From Pseudooceanicola algae (GTDB taxonomy: Bacteria; Pseudomonadota; Alphaproteobacteria; Rhodobacterales; Rhodobacteraceae), in the NCBI RefSeq assembly GCF_003590145.2, contig NZ_CP060436.1, positions 1,088,001 to 1,152,000 of the forward strand: a DNA stretch of 64,000 bases, read 5' to 3'. Numbering within the stretch: position 1 is the first letter of the stretch; each line of letters starts with the position of its first letter. A program made the position numbers and the translations under genes. A model generated the notes under the pieces. It did not search any database. It had not been told where the DNA came from and was given only the letters and a program-made list of their open reading frames with translations. Shown here piece after piece: positions 54,193 to 63,967 of this stretch.

Positions 54193-54903
54193 ATGTTGAC
54201 CAAGAAGCAGCTGGATCTGCTGGAGTTCATCCACTCGCGGGTGCAAAGCGACGGCGTACCGCCCTCTTTCGACGAAATGAAGGAGGCGCTGAACCTGCGC
54301 TCCAAGTCCGGCATCCACCGGCTGATCACGGCGCTCGAGGAACGCGGCTTCATCCGGCGCCTCGCGCATCGCGCGCGCGCCATCGAAATCGTCAAGCTGC
54401 CCGACAGCATCGCCCGCTCCCCGGCCAGCTTTCGCCCCCGGGTGATCGAAGGCGGTGCCGGCAAGCCCAAAGCGGCCCCAGCCCGTCCCGATGCCGCGCA
54501 GGTTCTCGAGTCGCTGTATGCCATGGAATTGCCCGTCATGGGCCGGATCGCCGCCGGTGTGCCGATCGAGGCGATCAGCGAAGTGTCGCACAACATGGCC
54601 GTTCCGGGTGCCATGCTGCGCAGTGGCGCGCACCATTATGCCCTTGAAGTCGATGGCGATTCCATGATTGACGCCGGGATCAACGATGGTGACGTGGTGA
54701 TCATCCGCGAAACCGCCACGGCCGATGACGGCGATATCGTCGTCGCCCTGGTCGAGGAAAAGGAAGCCACGCTGAAAAAGCTCTATCGTCGCAATGACCT
54801 GATAGAACTGGTGGCCGCCAACCCCGCCTATCCCCCCCGCAAACTGCGCCCCGATCAGGTGCGTGTGCAGGGACGGCTGGTCGGGTTGATCCGCTCTTAC
54901 TGA
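54193..54903 (+). CDS. lexA: LexA repressor
   Basis: A 236-residue SOS repressor. Residues 1-70 are the winged HTH ([38 protein letters not shown]). The Ala-Gly cleavage site is A121-G122 in IAAGVPIEA, and the self-cleavage dyad is Ser157 (GDSMID) and Lys195 (ATLKK). The 30-residue extra linker (about 72-105) is a normal alphaproteobacterial feature. The ATG at 54193 gives [10 protein letters not shown]; 11 upstream codons are not used. An SOS box sits about 90 bp before the start, so it is autoregulated. It converges with comEC, 25 bp away. Confidence 0.96.
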   Translation: MLTKKQLDLLEFIHSRVQSDGVPPSFDEMKEALNLRSKSGIHRLITALEERGFIRRLAHRARAIEIVKLPDSIARSPASFRPRVIEGGAGKPKAAPARPDAAQVLESLYAMELPVMGRIAAGVPIEAISEVSHNMAVPGAMLRSGAHHYALEVDGDSMIDAGINDGDVVIIRETATADDGDIVVALVEEKEATLKKLYRRNDLIELVAANPAYPPRKLRPDQVRVQGRLVGLIRSY

Positions 54904-54928
54904 CCCCCCATCATGGGTTTGGAGCCGG

Positions 54929-57073
54929 TCAGTCCGGCGGATGCACCCGGGCGATCGCGTTTCCGCTCGTCAGTGACTCCAGCACCTTCTGCAATTGTTG
55001 TCCGAGCGGTGGGATCCGTCCCGGCACGCTCCAGTACCTGTCGCCCGAAACCGCCTTTGCCGTGACTTCGCGCCAGCCATCCGCTTCGGCGAACAGCGCG
55101 ACCGATCCACTTTGGCGCAGGCTGTCGATATCGTAGATCCGGCAGTTCCTCGCCCCGGAGGCCTCCGCCGCCGGGACGTTCAGCACCAGCACACCACCCG
55201 ACGCGCAGGGTCCGGCGGCCGCAGCGGCACGCTTGCCTGTTTCATGGCGGATCGCCCCGGCGGGCCAGCGCAGGGCTGCCGTTTCCTGACCGACCGGGTC
55301 GCCGTCATTTTCCAGCCAGATCGAGGCGACAAAACTCTGCGCGCGATCCCGGCTCAGCCCGCGCCCCTCGGGCGTCATCACCCCGACAATCCCGCCGCTT
55401 TCGGCGATCAGCACATCGGGACGCGTGGCGGCGGACCAGAGCCAGAAGGCCAGCGCTATCGGCACCGCCCCCAACCAGCGCCCCCGCCCGATCCAGAGCG
55501 CGATGACCAGCGCCCCAAGCGCCAGCATCGGCAGCACCTCGGACGGCGGAGCCATGACCATGCCCCGTGCGCCGGACATGCCCGCAACCCAATGGGCGAT
55601 CATCAGGATCCAGTCCAGCCCCAGCCCCATGACCCACAAGGGAAGCGCCTGTAGCCCGAAGGGCATCGCCAGCACCGCGATCAGCGCCGAGGGGATGACC
55701 AGGGTGCCCATCACCGGCACCGACAGCAGGTTGGCGAGCAGCCCGTAATGCGCGATCTGGTTGAACTGCGCCGCCGCCACCGGCGCCGTGGCCGCCCCCG
55801 CGACGGCCGAGGACATGACCAGCGCCAGCGCCTTGCCCTTCCAGCCCGGCAGCCGCCAGCCCTTGGCATTGATGCCGCCAAAGACCGCGACCAATGCCAG
55901 CGTCGCGGCAAAGGACATCTGGAACCCCGGCGACAGCAGGGCTTCGGGGCGCATGAGCAGCACGATCAGCGCCGCCAAAGCCACCGCCCGCAGTGAGATC
56001 GCGCGTCGCAGCACCATCACCGCGATCAGTGCGACGGCGGCCATGACATAGGCGCGTTCGGTCGCGATGGAGCCACCGGCCATGGCGAGGTAGGCTGTTG
56101 CCACCAGCAGCGCCGCCATCGCCGCGATGGGCTTCACCGGCCAAAAAAGCGCGGCACGGGGCGACAGGACCAGCAGGCGCCGCACGGCCATGAAGACGAA
56201 GCCCGCCAGCAGCCCCATGTGCAGCCCCGAAATCGCGAGCAGATGCGCCAGGTTCGACACCCGCAGGGCCTGCAGTGTCTCCTGCCCCATGCCGGACCGA
56301 TCCCCCGCCGTCACCGCCGCTGCAAAGGCCCCGGTTTCACCGGCAAGCCCGGTCTGAAACGCGCGGCTCAACCCCATGCGCCAGCGGAAAACGACGGTTT
56401 CACGGGGGTTTGGAGGCTCCAGAAGCATCAGCGGCACGCGGGTATACCCAACCGCGCCGATGCGCAGAAACCAGGAATGGCGCTGGAAATCGAAACCGCC
56501 CGGCTCGACCGGGCCGCCGGGGGGCGACAGGTGGCCGGTGGTCATCACCAGCGCGCCGGGTTGCGGGGTCGTGCCTTCGGGACCATGCAGCGAGATTCGC
56601 ACCTTGGCCGGGGTCCGGTCCGGCGCGACCCGGTCCAGCCGGACCCGATCCAGCGTCAGCCGCACCGCGTCCGAAGCGGATCGGTCGATGCCAATCACCC
56701 GCCCCTCGACCGGCCCGTAATAACGCCAGCCCATCACCGGGGCCGACACGGCCTGCGCCCGCCAACCGGCCAGCAGCAGTCCGGCCCCGATCAGCACCAG
56801 CGCGCATATCAAGGGCTGCACCACCGGCCCGCAGCGCCAGGCGATCAGCACCAGCAGGACAATGCCGCCCGCCAGCCCGGCCAACAGGGGCAATCCCGGC
56901 TCTTTTCCAAGCGCGAAATACCAGCCGATGCCGATGCCAAGGCAGACCGGCGACCAGTGAAACAGGCAGCCGCGCTGCGCCAGCAGGGCCGCTGCAAGGG
57001 TATCCGCGATGCGCCGCACTTGTCTCGCCTCCGGCCCGCCGATAGACATTGCCGGAAACGCTACCCGGCGCAT
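54929..57073 (-). CDS. comEC: ComEC/Rec2-type DNA uptake channel
   Basis: A 714-residue multi-spanning membrane protein that carries single-stranded DNA through the inner membrane in natural transformation. The parts are the N-terminal OB-like domain (about 110-210, GPVEGRVIGIDRSASDAVRLTLDRV), the ComEC channel domain with FGHLLAISGLHMGLLAG-like AHLLAISGLHMGL, and FQMSFAATLALVAVFGG. The C-terminal metallo-beta-lactamase-like DNA-degrading domain is present only in part; its DHxD motif is not visible. In Rhodobacterales, comEC is needed for uptake of gene-transfer-agent DNA. It diverges from gltX across 29 bp that include a CtrA-like site. Confidence 0.92.
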   Translation of the reverse strand: MRRVAFPAMSIGGPEARQVRRIADTLAAALLAQRGCLFHWSPVCLGIGIGWYFALGKEPGLPLLAGLAGGIVLLVLIAWRCGPVVQPLICALVLIGAGLLLAGWRAQAVSAPVMGWRYYGPVEGRVIGIDRSASDAVRLTLDRVRLDRVAPDRTPAKVRISLHGPEGTTPQPGALVMTTGHLSPPGGPVEPGGFDFQRHSWFLRIGAVGYTRVPLMLLEPPNPRETVVFRWRMGLSRAFQTGLAGETGAFAAAVTAGDRSGMGQETLQALRVSNLAHLLAISGLHMGLLAGFVFMAVRRLLVLSPRAALFWPVKPIAAMAALLVATAYLAMAGGSIATERAYVMAAVALIAVMVLRRAISLRAVALAALIVLLMRPEALLSPGFQMSFAATLALVAVFGGINAKGWRLPGWKGKALALVMSSAVAGAATAPVAAAQFNQIAHYGLLANLLSVPVMGTLVIPSALIAVLAMPFGLQALPLWVMGLGLDWILMIAHWVAGMSGARGMVMAPPSEVLPMLALGALVIALWIGRGRWLGAVPIALAFWLWSAATRPDVLIAESGGIVGVMTPEGRGLSRDRAQSFVASIWLENDGDPVGQETAALRWPAGAIRHETGKRAAAAAGPCASGGVLVLNVPAAEASGARNCRIYDIDSLRQSGSVALFAEADGWREVTAKAVSGDRYWSVPGRIPPLGQQLQKVLESLTSGNAIARVHPPD

Positions 57074-57075
57074 GG

Positions 57076-57090
57076 TTAATCAAAGGTTAG
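57076..57090. promoter_or_regulatory. CtrA-binding-like site between comEC and gltX
   Basis: TTAATCAAAGGTTAG, a TTAA-N7-TTAA CtrA motif with one mismatch in the last base. It occupies the 29-bp gap between the divergent starts. Confidence 0.45.
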
Positions 57091-57102
57091 GACCCCTCCC
57101 TC

Positions 57103-58512
57103 GTGTCTGAACAGGTCGTCACCCGCTTCGCCCCTTCTCCCACCGGATATCTGCATATCGGGGGCGCCCGAACGGCGCTTTTCAACTGGCTCTATGCCCG
57201 CGGACGCGGCGGCAAGTTTCTGCTGCGGGTCGAGGATACCGACATCGCCCGATCGACCCCCGAGGCCACTGCGGCCATCATCGAAGGCATGGCCTGGCTC
57301 GGCCTCGATCACGACGGAGAGATCGTGTCTCAGGCCAGCCGCGCCGACCGGCACCGTGCCGTCGCGCTGGAACTGCTGGACCGCGGCGCGGCCTACAAGT
57401 GCTTTGCCACGCAAGAAGAAATCGAAGCCTTCCGCGAATCGGCGCGGGCCGAAAAGCGCTCGACTCTCTATCAAAGCCCCTGGCGCGATGCCGATCCGGT
57501 CAACCACCCGGATATGCCTTACGTGATCCGGCTGAAGACCCCGCTGGAGGGCACAAGCGTCATCGCGGACCAGGTGCAGGGCAACGTGAAGATCCGCAAC
57601 GATCAACTCGACGACATGGTCCTGCTGCGCTCGGATGGTACGCCGGTCTACATGCTGGCCGTGGTGGTCGATGACCACGACATGGGTGTGACCCATGTCA
57701 TTCGCGGTGACGATCACCTTAACAATGCCGCCCGCCAGATGGGCATCTATACTGCCATGGGTTGGGATGTTCCGGTCTGGGCGCATATCCCGCTGATCCA
57801 CGGCCCGGATGGCAAGAAACTGTCCAAACGTCACGGCGCGCTTGGGGTCGAGGAATACCGCGACATGGGCTATCCGGCGGCCGGCATGCGCAATTACCTC
57901 GCGCGGCTCGGCTGGTCCCACGGCGACGACGAATTCTTTACCGATGCGCAGGCGCAAGAGTGGTTCGGCTTTGACGGAATGGGCAAGAGCCCGGCGCGGT
58001 TCGATTTCAAGAAACTGGCCAATATCTGTGGTCAGCATATCGCTGCCACGGAGGATGCTGCGCTGCTGCATGAACTGGAGGCGTTCCTGGCGGTCACCGA
58101 AGCCGCCCCGCTGAGCGAGGCAAAAAAATCTTTGATGGCCGAGGCGATACCCAGCCTCAAAGACCGCGCGAAGACATTCCCTGAACTCCTTGATAAAGCG
58201 CAATTCATTCTCGCGGAAAGGCCGATTGAGCCGGATGAAAAAGCCGCGAAATCCCTTGATCCTGTATCCATTGGTATACTGGGAGAATTGACGCCGCAGT
58301 TGCAAAGTGCTAGCTGGAACCGTCCGGAACTGGAGGGTGCGCTGAACACTTTCGCCGAGGCGCGGGAGATGAAATTCGGTCAGCTGGCCGCACCGCTCCG
58401 CGCGGCTCTGGCGGGCCGCAGCGCCACCCCGTCGGTCTTCGACATGATGCTGGTCCTGGGACGCGAGGAATCCATCGCGCGCATCCAGGACGCAGCCAAG
58501 GGTCCGGCTTAA
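57103..58512 (+). CDS. gltX: Glutamyl-tRNA synthetase
   Basis: A 469-residue class I aminoacyl-tRNA synthetase. The HIGH-type motif is [16 protein letters not shown] at residues about 14-29, and the KMSKS-type motif is KKLSKRHGA near 242. GTDDHLN-like [19 protein letters not shown] lies between. The anticodon-binding helical domain follows residue 300. GTG at 57103 is the start and gives [15 protein letters not shown]. Bases 58120-58320 are noticeably AT-richer than the rest of the gene. Confidence 0.96.
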   Translation: MSEQVVTRFAPSPTGYLHIGGARTALFNWLYARGRGGKFLLRVEDTDIARSTPEATAAIIEGMAWLGLDHDGEIVSQASRADRHRAVALELLDRGAAYKCFATQEEIEAFRESARAEKRSTLYQSPWRDADPVNHPDMPYVIRLKTPLEGTSVIADQVQGNVKIRNDQLDDMVLLRSDGTPVYMLAVVVDDHDMGVTHVIRGDDHLNNAARQMGIYTAMGWDVPVWAHIPLIHGPDGKKLSKRHGALGVEEYRDMGYPAAGMRNYLARLGWSHGDDEFFTDAQAQEWFGFDGMGKSPARFDFKKLANICGQHIAATEDAALLHELEAFLAVTEAAPLSEAKKSLMAEAIPSLKDRAKTFPELLDKAQFILAERPIEPDEKAAKSLDPVSIGILGELTPQLQSASWNRPELEGALNTFAEAREMKFGQLAAPLRAALAGRSATPSVFDMMLVLGREESIARIQDAAKGPA

Positions 58513-58589
58513 CGCTTCGTTGAGATCGACCATGAGAAGTAAGGGCGCCGGACTGACCGGTGCGGGAAACGAGGAAGGGAATTCACTGA

Positions 58590-59885
58590 ATGTCTGATTC
58601 GAACAAGAAGGCAACTCTGACGGTCGGGGATCAAAGCTGGGACTTCCCCGTCCTTTCCCCCACGGCCGGGCCTGACGTGATCGATATCCGCAAGCTCTAC
58701 GGCAGCACGGGCATGTTCACTTACGACCCGAGCTTCACCTCCACGGCATCCTGCGATTCCGAGATCACCTATATCGACGGTGAAGAAGGCGTCTTGCTGC
58801 ACCGTGGTTATCCGATCGACCAACTGGCCGGCAAATCGCATTTCCTCGAAGTCTGCTACCTGCTGCTTTACGGAGAACTGCCCGACGCGGCCAAGCTCGA
58901 GAAATTCGAGACCCTGGTGACCCGTCACACCATGGTCCATGAACAGATGCACCGGTTCTTCACCGGCTACCGCCGCGATGCTCACCCCATGGCGATCATG
59001 GTCGGGACCGTTGGCGCAATGTCGGCCTTCTACCACGACAGCACCGATGTGAACGATCCGCATCAGCGCGAGGTCGCCTCGATCCGCCTGATCGCCAAGA
59101 TGCCGACCATCGCGGCCATGGCCTACAAGTACACGATCGGCCAGCCCTTCGTTTATCCGCGCAACGATCTGGATTATGCGTCGAACTTCCTGCGCATGTG
59201 CTTCGCCGTCCCGGCCGAGGAATACCAGGTGAACCCGATCCTGGCCCGCGCCATGGACCGGATTTTCACGCTGCACGCGGATCATGAACAGAACGCCTCG
59301 ACCTCGACCGTGCGTCTGGCCTCGTCTTCGGGCGCCAACCCGTTTGCCTGCATCGCGGCCGGCATCGCCTGCCTCTGGGGCCCGGCTCATGGCGGCGCCA
59401 ACCAGGCCTGCCTCGAGATGCTGCGCGAAATCGGGACCGTCGACAAGATCCCGGAATACATCGCCCGCGCCAAGGACAAGAACGATCCCTTCCGCCTGAT
59501 GGGCTTCGGCCACCGGGTCTACAAGAACTTCGACCCGCGCGCGACGGTCATGAAGGAATCGGCGGACGAGGTGCTCGACCTGCTCGGGATCGAGGACAAC
59601 CCGACGCTTCAGGTTGCCAAGGAACTGGAAAAGCAGGCTCTGGCGGACCCCTACTTCACCGAGAAGAAGCTGTTCCCGAACGTCGATTTCTATTCCGGCA
59701 TCATCCTTGAAGCCATGGGTTTCCCGACCTCCATGTTCACTCCGATCTTCGCCCTGTCGCGGACCATCGGCTGGGTGTCGCAGTGGAAGGAAATGATCGA
59801 GGAACCCGGCATGCGGATCGGCCGTCCGCGCCAGCTTTACATCGGCGCGACCGCACGGGATTACATCGACGTCGAAAACCGCTGA
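58590..59885 (+). CDS. gltA: Citrate synthase
   Basis: A 431-residue type II citrate synthase, the entry enzyme of the TCA cycle (oxaloacetate plus acetyl-CoA to citrate). The catalytic residues are His in [14 protein letters not shown], His in [12 protein letters not shown] and Asp in [12 protein letters not shown] (with NVDFYSG). The N-terminal domain [20 protein letters not shown] is the small NADH-regulated part typical of Gram-negative type II enzymes. A SD-like GAGGAAGGG lies about 10 bp upstream. A strong terminator follows. Confidence 0.96.
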   Translation: MSDSNKKATLTVGDQSWDFPVLSPTAGPDVIDIRKLYGSTGMFTYDPSFTSTASCDSEITYIDGEEGVLLHRGYPIDQLAGKSHFLEVCYLLLYGELPDAAKLEKFETLVTRHTMVHEQMHRFFTGYRRDAHPMAIMVGTVGAMSAFYHDSTDVNDPHQREVASIRLIAKMPTIAAMAYKYTIGQPFVYPRNDLDYASNFLRMCFAVPAEEYQVNPILARAMDRIFTLHADHEQNASTSTVRLASSSGANPFACIAAGIACLWGPAHGGANQACLEMLREIGTVDKIPEYIARAKDKNDPFRLMGFGHRVYKNFDPRATVMKESADEVLDLLGIEDNPTLQVAKELEKQALADPYFTEKKLFPNVDFYSGIILEAMGFPTSMFTPIFALSRTIGWVSQWKEMIEEPGMRIGRPRQLYIGATARDYIDVENR

Positions 59886-59942
59886 TCTTTCAGCGAGACA
59901 GATCAGGCCGGGCGCGGAAGACCGCCCCCGGCGGTCAGACCG

Positions 59943-59974
59943 AAAAAGGCGGCGCTCGATGCGCCGCCTTTTTT
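59943..59974 (+). terminator. Intrinsic terminator of gltA
   Basis: A perfect stem AAAGGCGGCGC/GCGCCGCCTTT with a 5-nt loop is followed by TTTTTT, about 57 bp after the gltA stop. The A tract on the left also makes it usable from the minus strand for the enoyl-CoA hydratase gene. Confidence 0.93.
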
Positions 59975-59996
59975 GTTCTCGTCCTGCAGAGTGTCC

Positions 59997-60773
59997 CTAT
60001 CGCCCCTCGAACCGAGCCTCGCGTTTTTCGAGGAAGGCAACGACACCTTCCTTGAAATCCCGCGACCCGCCGCAGGCCCCCTGGGCCCGTCCTTCGGCGG
60101 CAAGCTGTTCTTCCAGCGTATTGTCCCAGCTTGCCCGCACGATCTGCTTGAGCTCGCGGTAAGCCAGGCTTGGCCCCTTGGCGAGTTGTTCAGCGCGGGC
60201 CTGCCAATGGGTCGGGAAATCCGCGTCGGGCACCGCTTCCCAGATCATTCCCCAGTCAGAGGCCTGCTGCGCCGACACCGGTTCGGCAAACAGCGCCGCA
60301 CCCATGGTTTTCGCCATGCCCATGCTGCGCGGCAGGAAATAGGTCCCGCCCGCATCCGGCACCAGACCGATCCGGGTGAAGGCCTGCAGGAAATAGGCGC
60401 TTTCGGTCGCTATCACCACATCGGCACATAGCGCAAGGTTCGCCCCAGCCCCCGCCGCCGCGCCGTTCACCGCACTGATCACCGGTACCGGGCAATCCAC
60501 GATGGCGCGCAGCATCGGCAGGTATTCGTCGCGCAGGGTCCGCTCCAGATCCGGATTGGCGATGCTGGCGCGATCCGACAGGTCCTGCCCCGAGCAGAAG
60601 GCCTTGCCCTCGGCCGTCATGACCAGCACCCGTGCTTCGGACGGCAAGCTGCGGACGGCGTCGGTGATCTCGGCCCGCATCTGGCCGTTCAGCGCATGCA
60701 TGACCTCAGGACGGTTCAGGCGCAGCACGGCAACGCCTTCGGTCAAATCGAATGTAATGGTTTCGTAGGTCAA
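59997..60773 (-). CDS. Enoyl-CoA hydratase/isomerase family protein (PaaG-like)
   Basis: A 258-residue crotonase-fold protein. The oxyanion-hole motif is SAVNGAAAGAGANLALCADV, with AFCSGQDLSDR before it. GLVPDAGGTYFLPRSMGMAKTM resembles PaaG-type 1,2-epoxyphenylacetyl-CoA isomerases, but the usual Glu/Asp catalytic pair needs alignment. The TTG start at 60773 has a GGGAGGAGAG ribosome site 7 bp upstream and gives LTYETITFDLTEGVAV. No other phenylacetate genes are nearby, so I keep the general name. Confidence 0.88.
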   Translation of the reverse strand: MTYETITFDLTEGVAVLRLNRPEVMHALNGQMRAEITDAVRSLPSEARVLVMTAEGKAFCSGQDLSDRASIANPDLERTLRDEYLPMLRAIVDCPVPVISAVNGAAAGAGANLALCADVVIATESAYFLQAFTRIGLVPDAGGTYFLPRSMGMAKTMGAALFAEPVSAQQASDWGMIWEAVPDADFPTHWQARAEQLAKGPSLAYRELKQIVRASWDNTLEEQLAAEGRAQGACGGSRDFKEGVVAFLEKREARFEGR

Positions 60774-60846
60774 GGGATCTCTCCTCCCGCTTGCATTCCC
60801 GGGGATGGAACCCGCAACGCGGCGCCAGGTCAAATCGGACGAGGCG

Positions 60847-61323
60847 TCATTCCTTCAGAATTTCACGCAACCGCGCGGCTTCGGTCTCTGAAAGGCGATC
60901 TGGCACATCTGCTGCCCGACCCCGGCGGCGGACAAAGACCAGCGCCCCGATCAGTCCCAGCAAAAGCATCGCCGGCCCCGCGCCCCAAAGCAGCCAGTTG
61001 GCGCCGGTGACGCGCGGTTGCAGCAGGACGTATTCGCCATAGCGGTCGGTGACAAAATCGAGGACCTCGGCATCGCTGTCCCCCGCCGTCAGACGTTCGC
61101 GCACCAGAAGGCGCAGATCGCGGGCGAGATCAGCGTTGGAATCGTCGATGTTCTCGTTTCGGCAGACGAGGCACCGCAGCCCCTGACTGATCTCGCGCGC
61201 CCGGCTTTCCAGCGTCGGATCGGCGAGAACTTCGTTTGGCTGCACCGCAAGACCCGGCGCCACGAAGGACGGGGTCATCAGCGCGGCCACCACCAGCGCA
61301 CGAAGGATCCGGCGCAGGCTCAT
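60847..61323 (-). CDS. ccmH: Cytochrome c-type biogenesis protein CcmH
   Basis: A 158-residue membrane-anchored thioreductase-like protein of system I cytochrome c maturation. The N-terminal signal/anchor precedes the LRCLVCRNENIDDSNA motif (Cys51 and Cys54), and a C-terminal TM helix is WLLWGAGPAMLLLGLIGALVF. It reduces apocytochrome c cysteines before heme attachment. It overlaps ccmF by 4 bp. Confidence 0.95.
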   Translation of the reverse strand: MSLRRILRALVVAALMTPSFVAPGLAVQPNEVLADPTLESRAREISQGLRCLVCRNENIDDSNADLARDLRLLVRERLTAGDSDAEVLDFVTDRYGEYVLLQPRVTGANWLLWGAGPAMLLLGLIGALVFVRRRGRAADVPDRLSETEAARLREILKE

Positions 61324-63287
61324 TCTGCCGCCACCTGGTCGCGTCGCCGTGTCGTCTTGGCCGCGCCAGCCGCGACGCGGAAGCGCCGGTCAGACAGGCT
61401 CAGCCCACCCCCAAGCGCCATCAGCATTGCGCCGCCCCAGATCCAGTTGGCCAGTGGCTTGTAATAGCTGCGCATCGCCCAGCCTCCGCCCTGCTGTGGG
61501 TCGCCGATCACCACGTAGATATCGCGCAGGAAACCATTGTCGATGGCTGCCTCGGTGGTCGGCATGGCCGCCACCGGATAAACTCGTTTTTCGGGATGCA
61601 GGGTCGCGACGTCGCGCCCTTTCCGCGCCAGTGCGATGTCTGCCGTGGTCGAAAGGTAATTCGGCCCGCGGACCTCGCGCACATCTTCCAGCGTGATCGC
61701 GTATCCCGCCAGTTCGACCGTATCGCCGATTTGCACCACGCGAATGTCTTCCTGTTGCCAGGCCAGCATGGCCGCGATCCCGGCCAGGGTCACACCCAGC
61801 CCGCCATGGGCCACGACCCGGCCCCAATCCGCCCCCGGAAGCCGCAACAACCGGGCGAAACCACCGGAGCCAGTGCGCGTCCAGATATCCACGACCGCGC
61901 CGCCGATCAGCCAGGCGCCCAGCCCAAGACCCAGGGGCCCAAGCGCCGAACGACCGTCCTGCATTGCCCAGAACAGCGCCGCAATCGCGATGGCCAGCAC
62001 CGCCACAGGCAGCAGCTTGCGCGCCACCCGACCCAGTTTAGCGCGTTTCCAGGACAGCATCGCCCCAAAGGGCAGGATCACCCCCAACAGCACCATGAAG
62101 GGCGTGAAGGCCATGTTGAAGAAAGGCGCCCCAACCGACAATTTGCGCCCGAACCCCATTTCCGCCACCAGCGGCCAGATCGTTCCGACGAAAACGACGA
62201 AGGCCGCCACCGCCAGCAACACGTTGTTCAGGACCAGCGCGGTCTCGCGACTTTTCAACCCGAAGACCCCCTTGGAGGTCATCGTCTCTGCCCGCGCGGC
62301 ATAAAGCACCAGCGCACCGCCCATGAAAAATCCCGTGATCGCCAGCAGGAACACCCCGCGCTCCGGATCATTGGCAAAGGCATGGACCGATGTGAGCACG
62401 CCAGATCGGGTGATGAAGGCCCCGATCAGCGAGAAACCGAAGGCGATAATCGCCAGCAGCACGGTCCAGCTTTTCAGGCTTTCACGTTTCTCGACCACGA
62501 TGGCCGAATGCAGCAGTGCCGCCGCGATCAGCCAGGGCATGAAAGAGGCATTCTCGACCGGATCCCAGAACCAGAACCCGCCCCAGCCAAGCTCGTAATA
62601 AGCCCACCAGGAACCAAGCGCGATGCCCACGGTCAGGAACATCCAGGCCGCCAGCGTCCAGGGCCGCACCCACCGGCCCCAGGCCGCGTCGACACGGCCT
62701 TCGATCAGGGCGGCGACAGCGAAGGAGAAGCTCATCGAAAGGCCGACGTAGCCCGCGTAAAGAAAAGGCGGATGGAAGGCGAGGCCCGGATCCTGCAGTA
62801 GTGGATTCAGATCCTGCCCGTCAAAGGGCGGAAAGGCGATCCGCAGAAACGGGTTGGACGTGAAGATCAGGAACGCAAGAAAGGCCACCCCGATCGAGGC
62901 CTGAACGCCGATGACCCGCGCACGCAGACTGGGCGGCAGGTTGCTCCCGAAGACCGCGGCAGCCGCCCCGAACAGGGCCAGGATCAGGATCCAAAGCAGC
63001 ATGGACCCTTCGTGGTTTCCCCAAACCCCGGTCACCTTGTAAAGCATCGGCTTGGCGGAATGGGAATTCGCCCAGACCAGCTCCAACGAGAAATCCGAGG
63101 TGATGAAGCCGTGCATCAGACAGCCGAATGACAGGGTGACCAGCAGGCATTGCGCGATGGCGGCAGGCTCGGCTGCGGCCATCCAGGCAGGCCAGCCGCG
63201 CCAGGCACCGATCAGGGGCACGAGCATCTGGAAAAGCGCCACCGCGAAGGCGAGGATCAGGGCGAAATGACCGAGTTCTGCATACAT
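61320..63287 (-). CDS. ccmF: Cytochrome c heme lyase subunit CcmF
   Basis: A 655-residue multi-helix membrane protein of system I. The WWD-type heme-handling motif is WAYYELGWGGFWFWDPVENASFMPW, with conserved histidines such as GNHEGSM and NSHSAKPML on the periplasmic loops. It receives holo-CcmE heme and, with CcmH, ligates it to apocytochrome c. The ATG at 63287 gives MYAELGHFALILAFAVAL, the family start. ccmI and ccmE are not seen beside it. Confidence 0.95.
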   Translation of the reverse strand: MYAELGHFALILAFAVALFQMLVPLIGAWRGWPAWMAAAEPAAIAQCLLVTLSFGCLMHGFITSDFSLELVWANSHSAKPMLYKVTGVWGNHEGSMLLWILILALFGAAAAVFGSNLPPSLRARVIGVQASIGVAFLAFLIFTSNPFLRIAFPPFDGQDLNPLLQDPGLAFHPPFLYAGYVGLSMSFSFAVAALIEGRVDAAWGRWVRPWTLAAWMFLTVGIALGSWWAYYELGWGGFWFWDPVENASFMPWLIAAALLHSAIVVEKRESLKSWTVLLAIIAFGFSLIGAFITRSGVLTSVHAFANDPERGVFLLAITGFFMGGALVLYAARAETMTSKGVFGLKSRETALVLNNVLLAVAAFVVFVGTIWPLVAEMGFGRKLSVGAPFFNMAFTPFMVLLGVILPFGAMLSWKRAKLGRVARKLLPVAVLAIAIAALFWAMQDGRSALGPLGLGLGAWLIGGAVVDIWTRTGSGGFARLLRLPGADWGRVVAHGGLGVTLAGIAAMLAWQQEDIRVVQIGDTVELAGYAITLEDVREVRGPNYLSTTADIALARKGRDVATLHPEKRVYPVAAMPTTEAAIDNGFLRDIYVVIGDPQQGGGWAMRSYYKPLANWIWGGAMLMALGGGLSLSDRRFRVAAGAAKTTRRRDQVAAE

Positions 63288-63337
63288 GCCCTGCTTATAG
63301 GACGGCCTTGGACCGGGGGCCAATTCAAATACGCGTT

Positions 63338-63365
63338 GGGGGCGCGACAGATTTGTCGCGCCCCC
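63338..63365. terminator. Strong hairpin between the holin gene and ccmF
   Basis: A perfect 12-bp stem GGGGGCGCGACA/TGTCGCGCCCCC with a GATT loop lies 39 bp after the holin stop. No T run follows on either strand, so it may terminate weakly or protect the mRNA end. Confidence 0.55.
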
Positions 63366-63403
63366 TCTGGCTCAAGGTGAGATCCAGCGGTTTGAACTCC
63401 GGA

Positions 63404-63967
63404 CTAAGTCCGGGCGCGCCATGCCTCCAGCGCCGGATTGGGGTCAGCGGGGCCCTCGGAGATTGGGCCCACCGGCGTCTGATCAGCAGACAGTTCCGGC
63501 CCCTCGCGCAGGGCGTGAAGGTCGCGCATATTGCCCGCGACCTGCGGCGCCATGGTCAAATTGCGGGCCAGTTCCCGTTGAAATTGTTGACCTTTCACCT
63601 GATGGCGGGCGCCGAAATAGAAACTGACAACCGCCCCCAGCAACCACCACAAGGCCTCGGGCACCAGCGCCAGACCCTGCATTCGCGCGGCAAACCAGAT
63701 CGGGTCGCTCATCGCAGCAACCATGAGGCCGATGGCACCAAATGCCATGGCCGGGCGCGGCAATCGGTTCAGCGCGTCCATCACCCGGTCAAAGCCGCTG
63801 CGTTGATCGCGGAATTCAGCGCTGAATTGCTGCAACGCATTGGCAAGCATCTCGTGATCCCGCTGCGCGGCAGCCTCTGCATTGGGGCGGAAGACCTCTG
63901 CGGTGCTTCGGATCACGTTGCCGCCCTGGCCAAGCAGCGCGTTAAGCCCCGTGTCGATCATCCCCAT
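63404..63967 (-). CDS. Three-TM holin family protein (gene transfer agent type)
   Basis: A 187-residue protein of the 3TM holin family linked to gene-transfer-agent release. The N-terminal GLNALLGQGGNVIRSTAEVFRPNAEA is the family start. A helical segment with charged residues follows, then two clear TM helices (PAMAFGAIGLMVAAMS and LWWLLGAVVSFYFGARHQVK). The C-terminus is variable. In R. capsulatus the GTA holin and endolysin genes lie together outside the main GTA cluster. Just upstream on this strand a second frame (63999-63958, ...AAEFTARTAAWG) ends by overlapping this start by 10 bp, as an endolysin gene would, but too little of it is visible to name. Confidence 0.88.
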   Translation of the reverse strand: MGMIDTGLNALLGQGGNVIRSTAEVFRPNAEAAAQRDHEMLANALQQFSAEFRDQRSGFDRVMDALNRLPRPAMAFGAIGLMVAAMSDPIWFAARMQGLALVPEALWWLLGAVVSFYFGARHQVKGQQFQRELARNLTMAPQVAGNMRDLHALREGPELSADQTPVGPISEGPADPNPALEAWRART

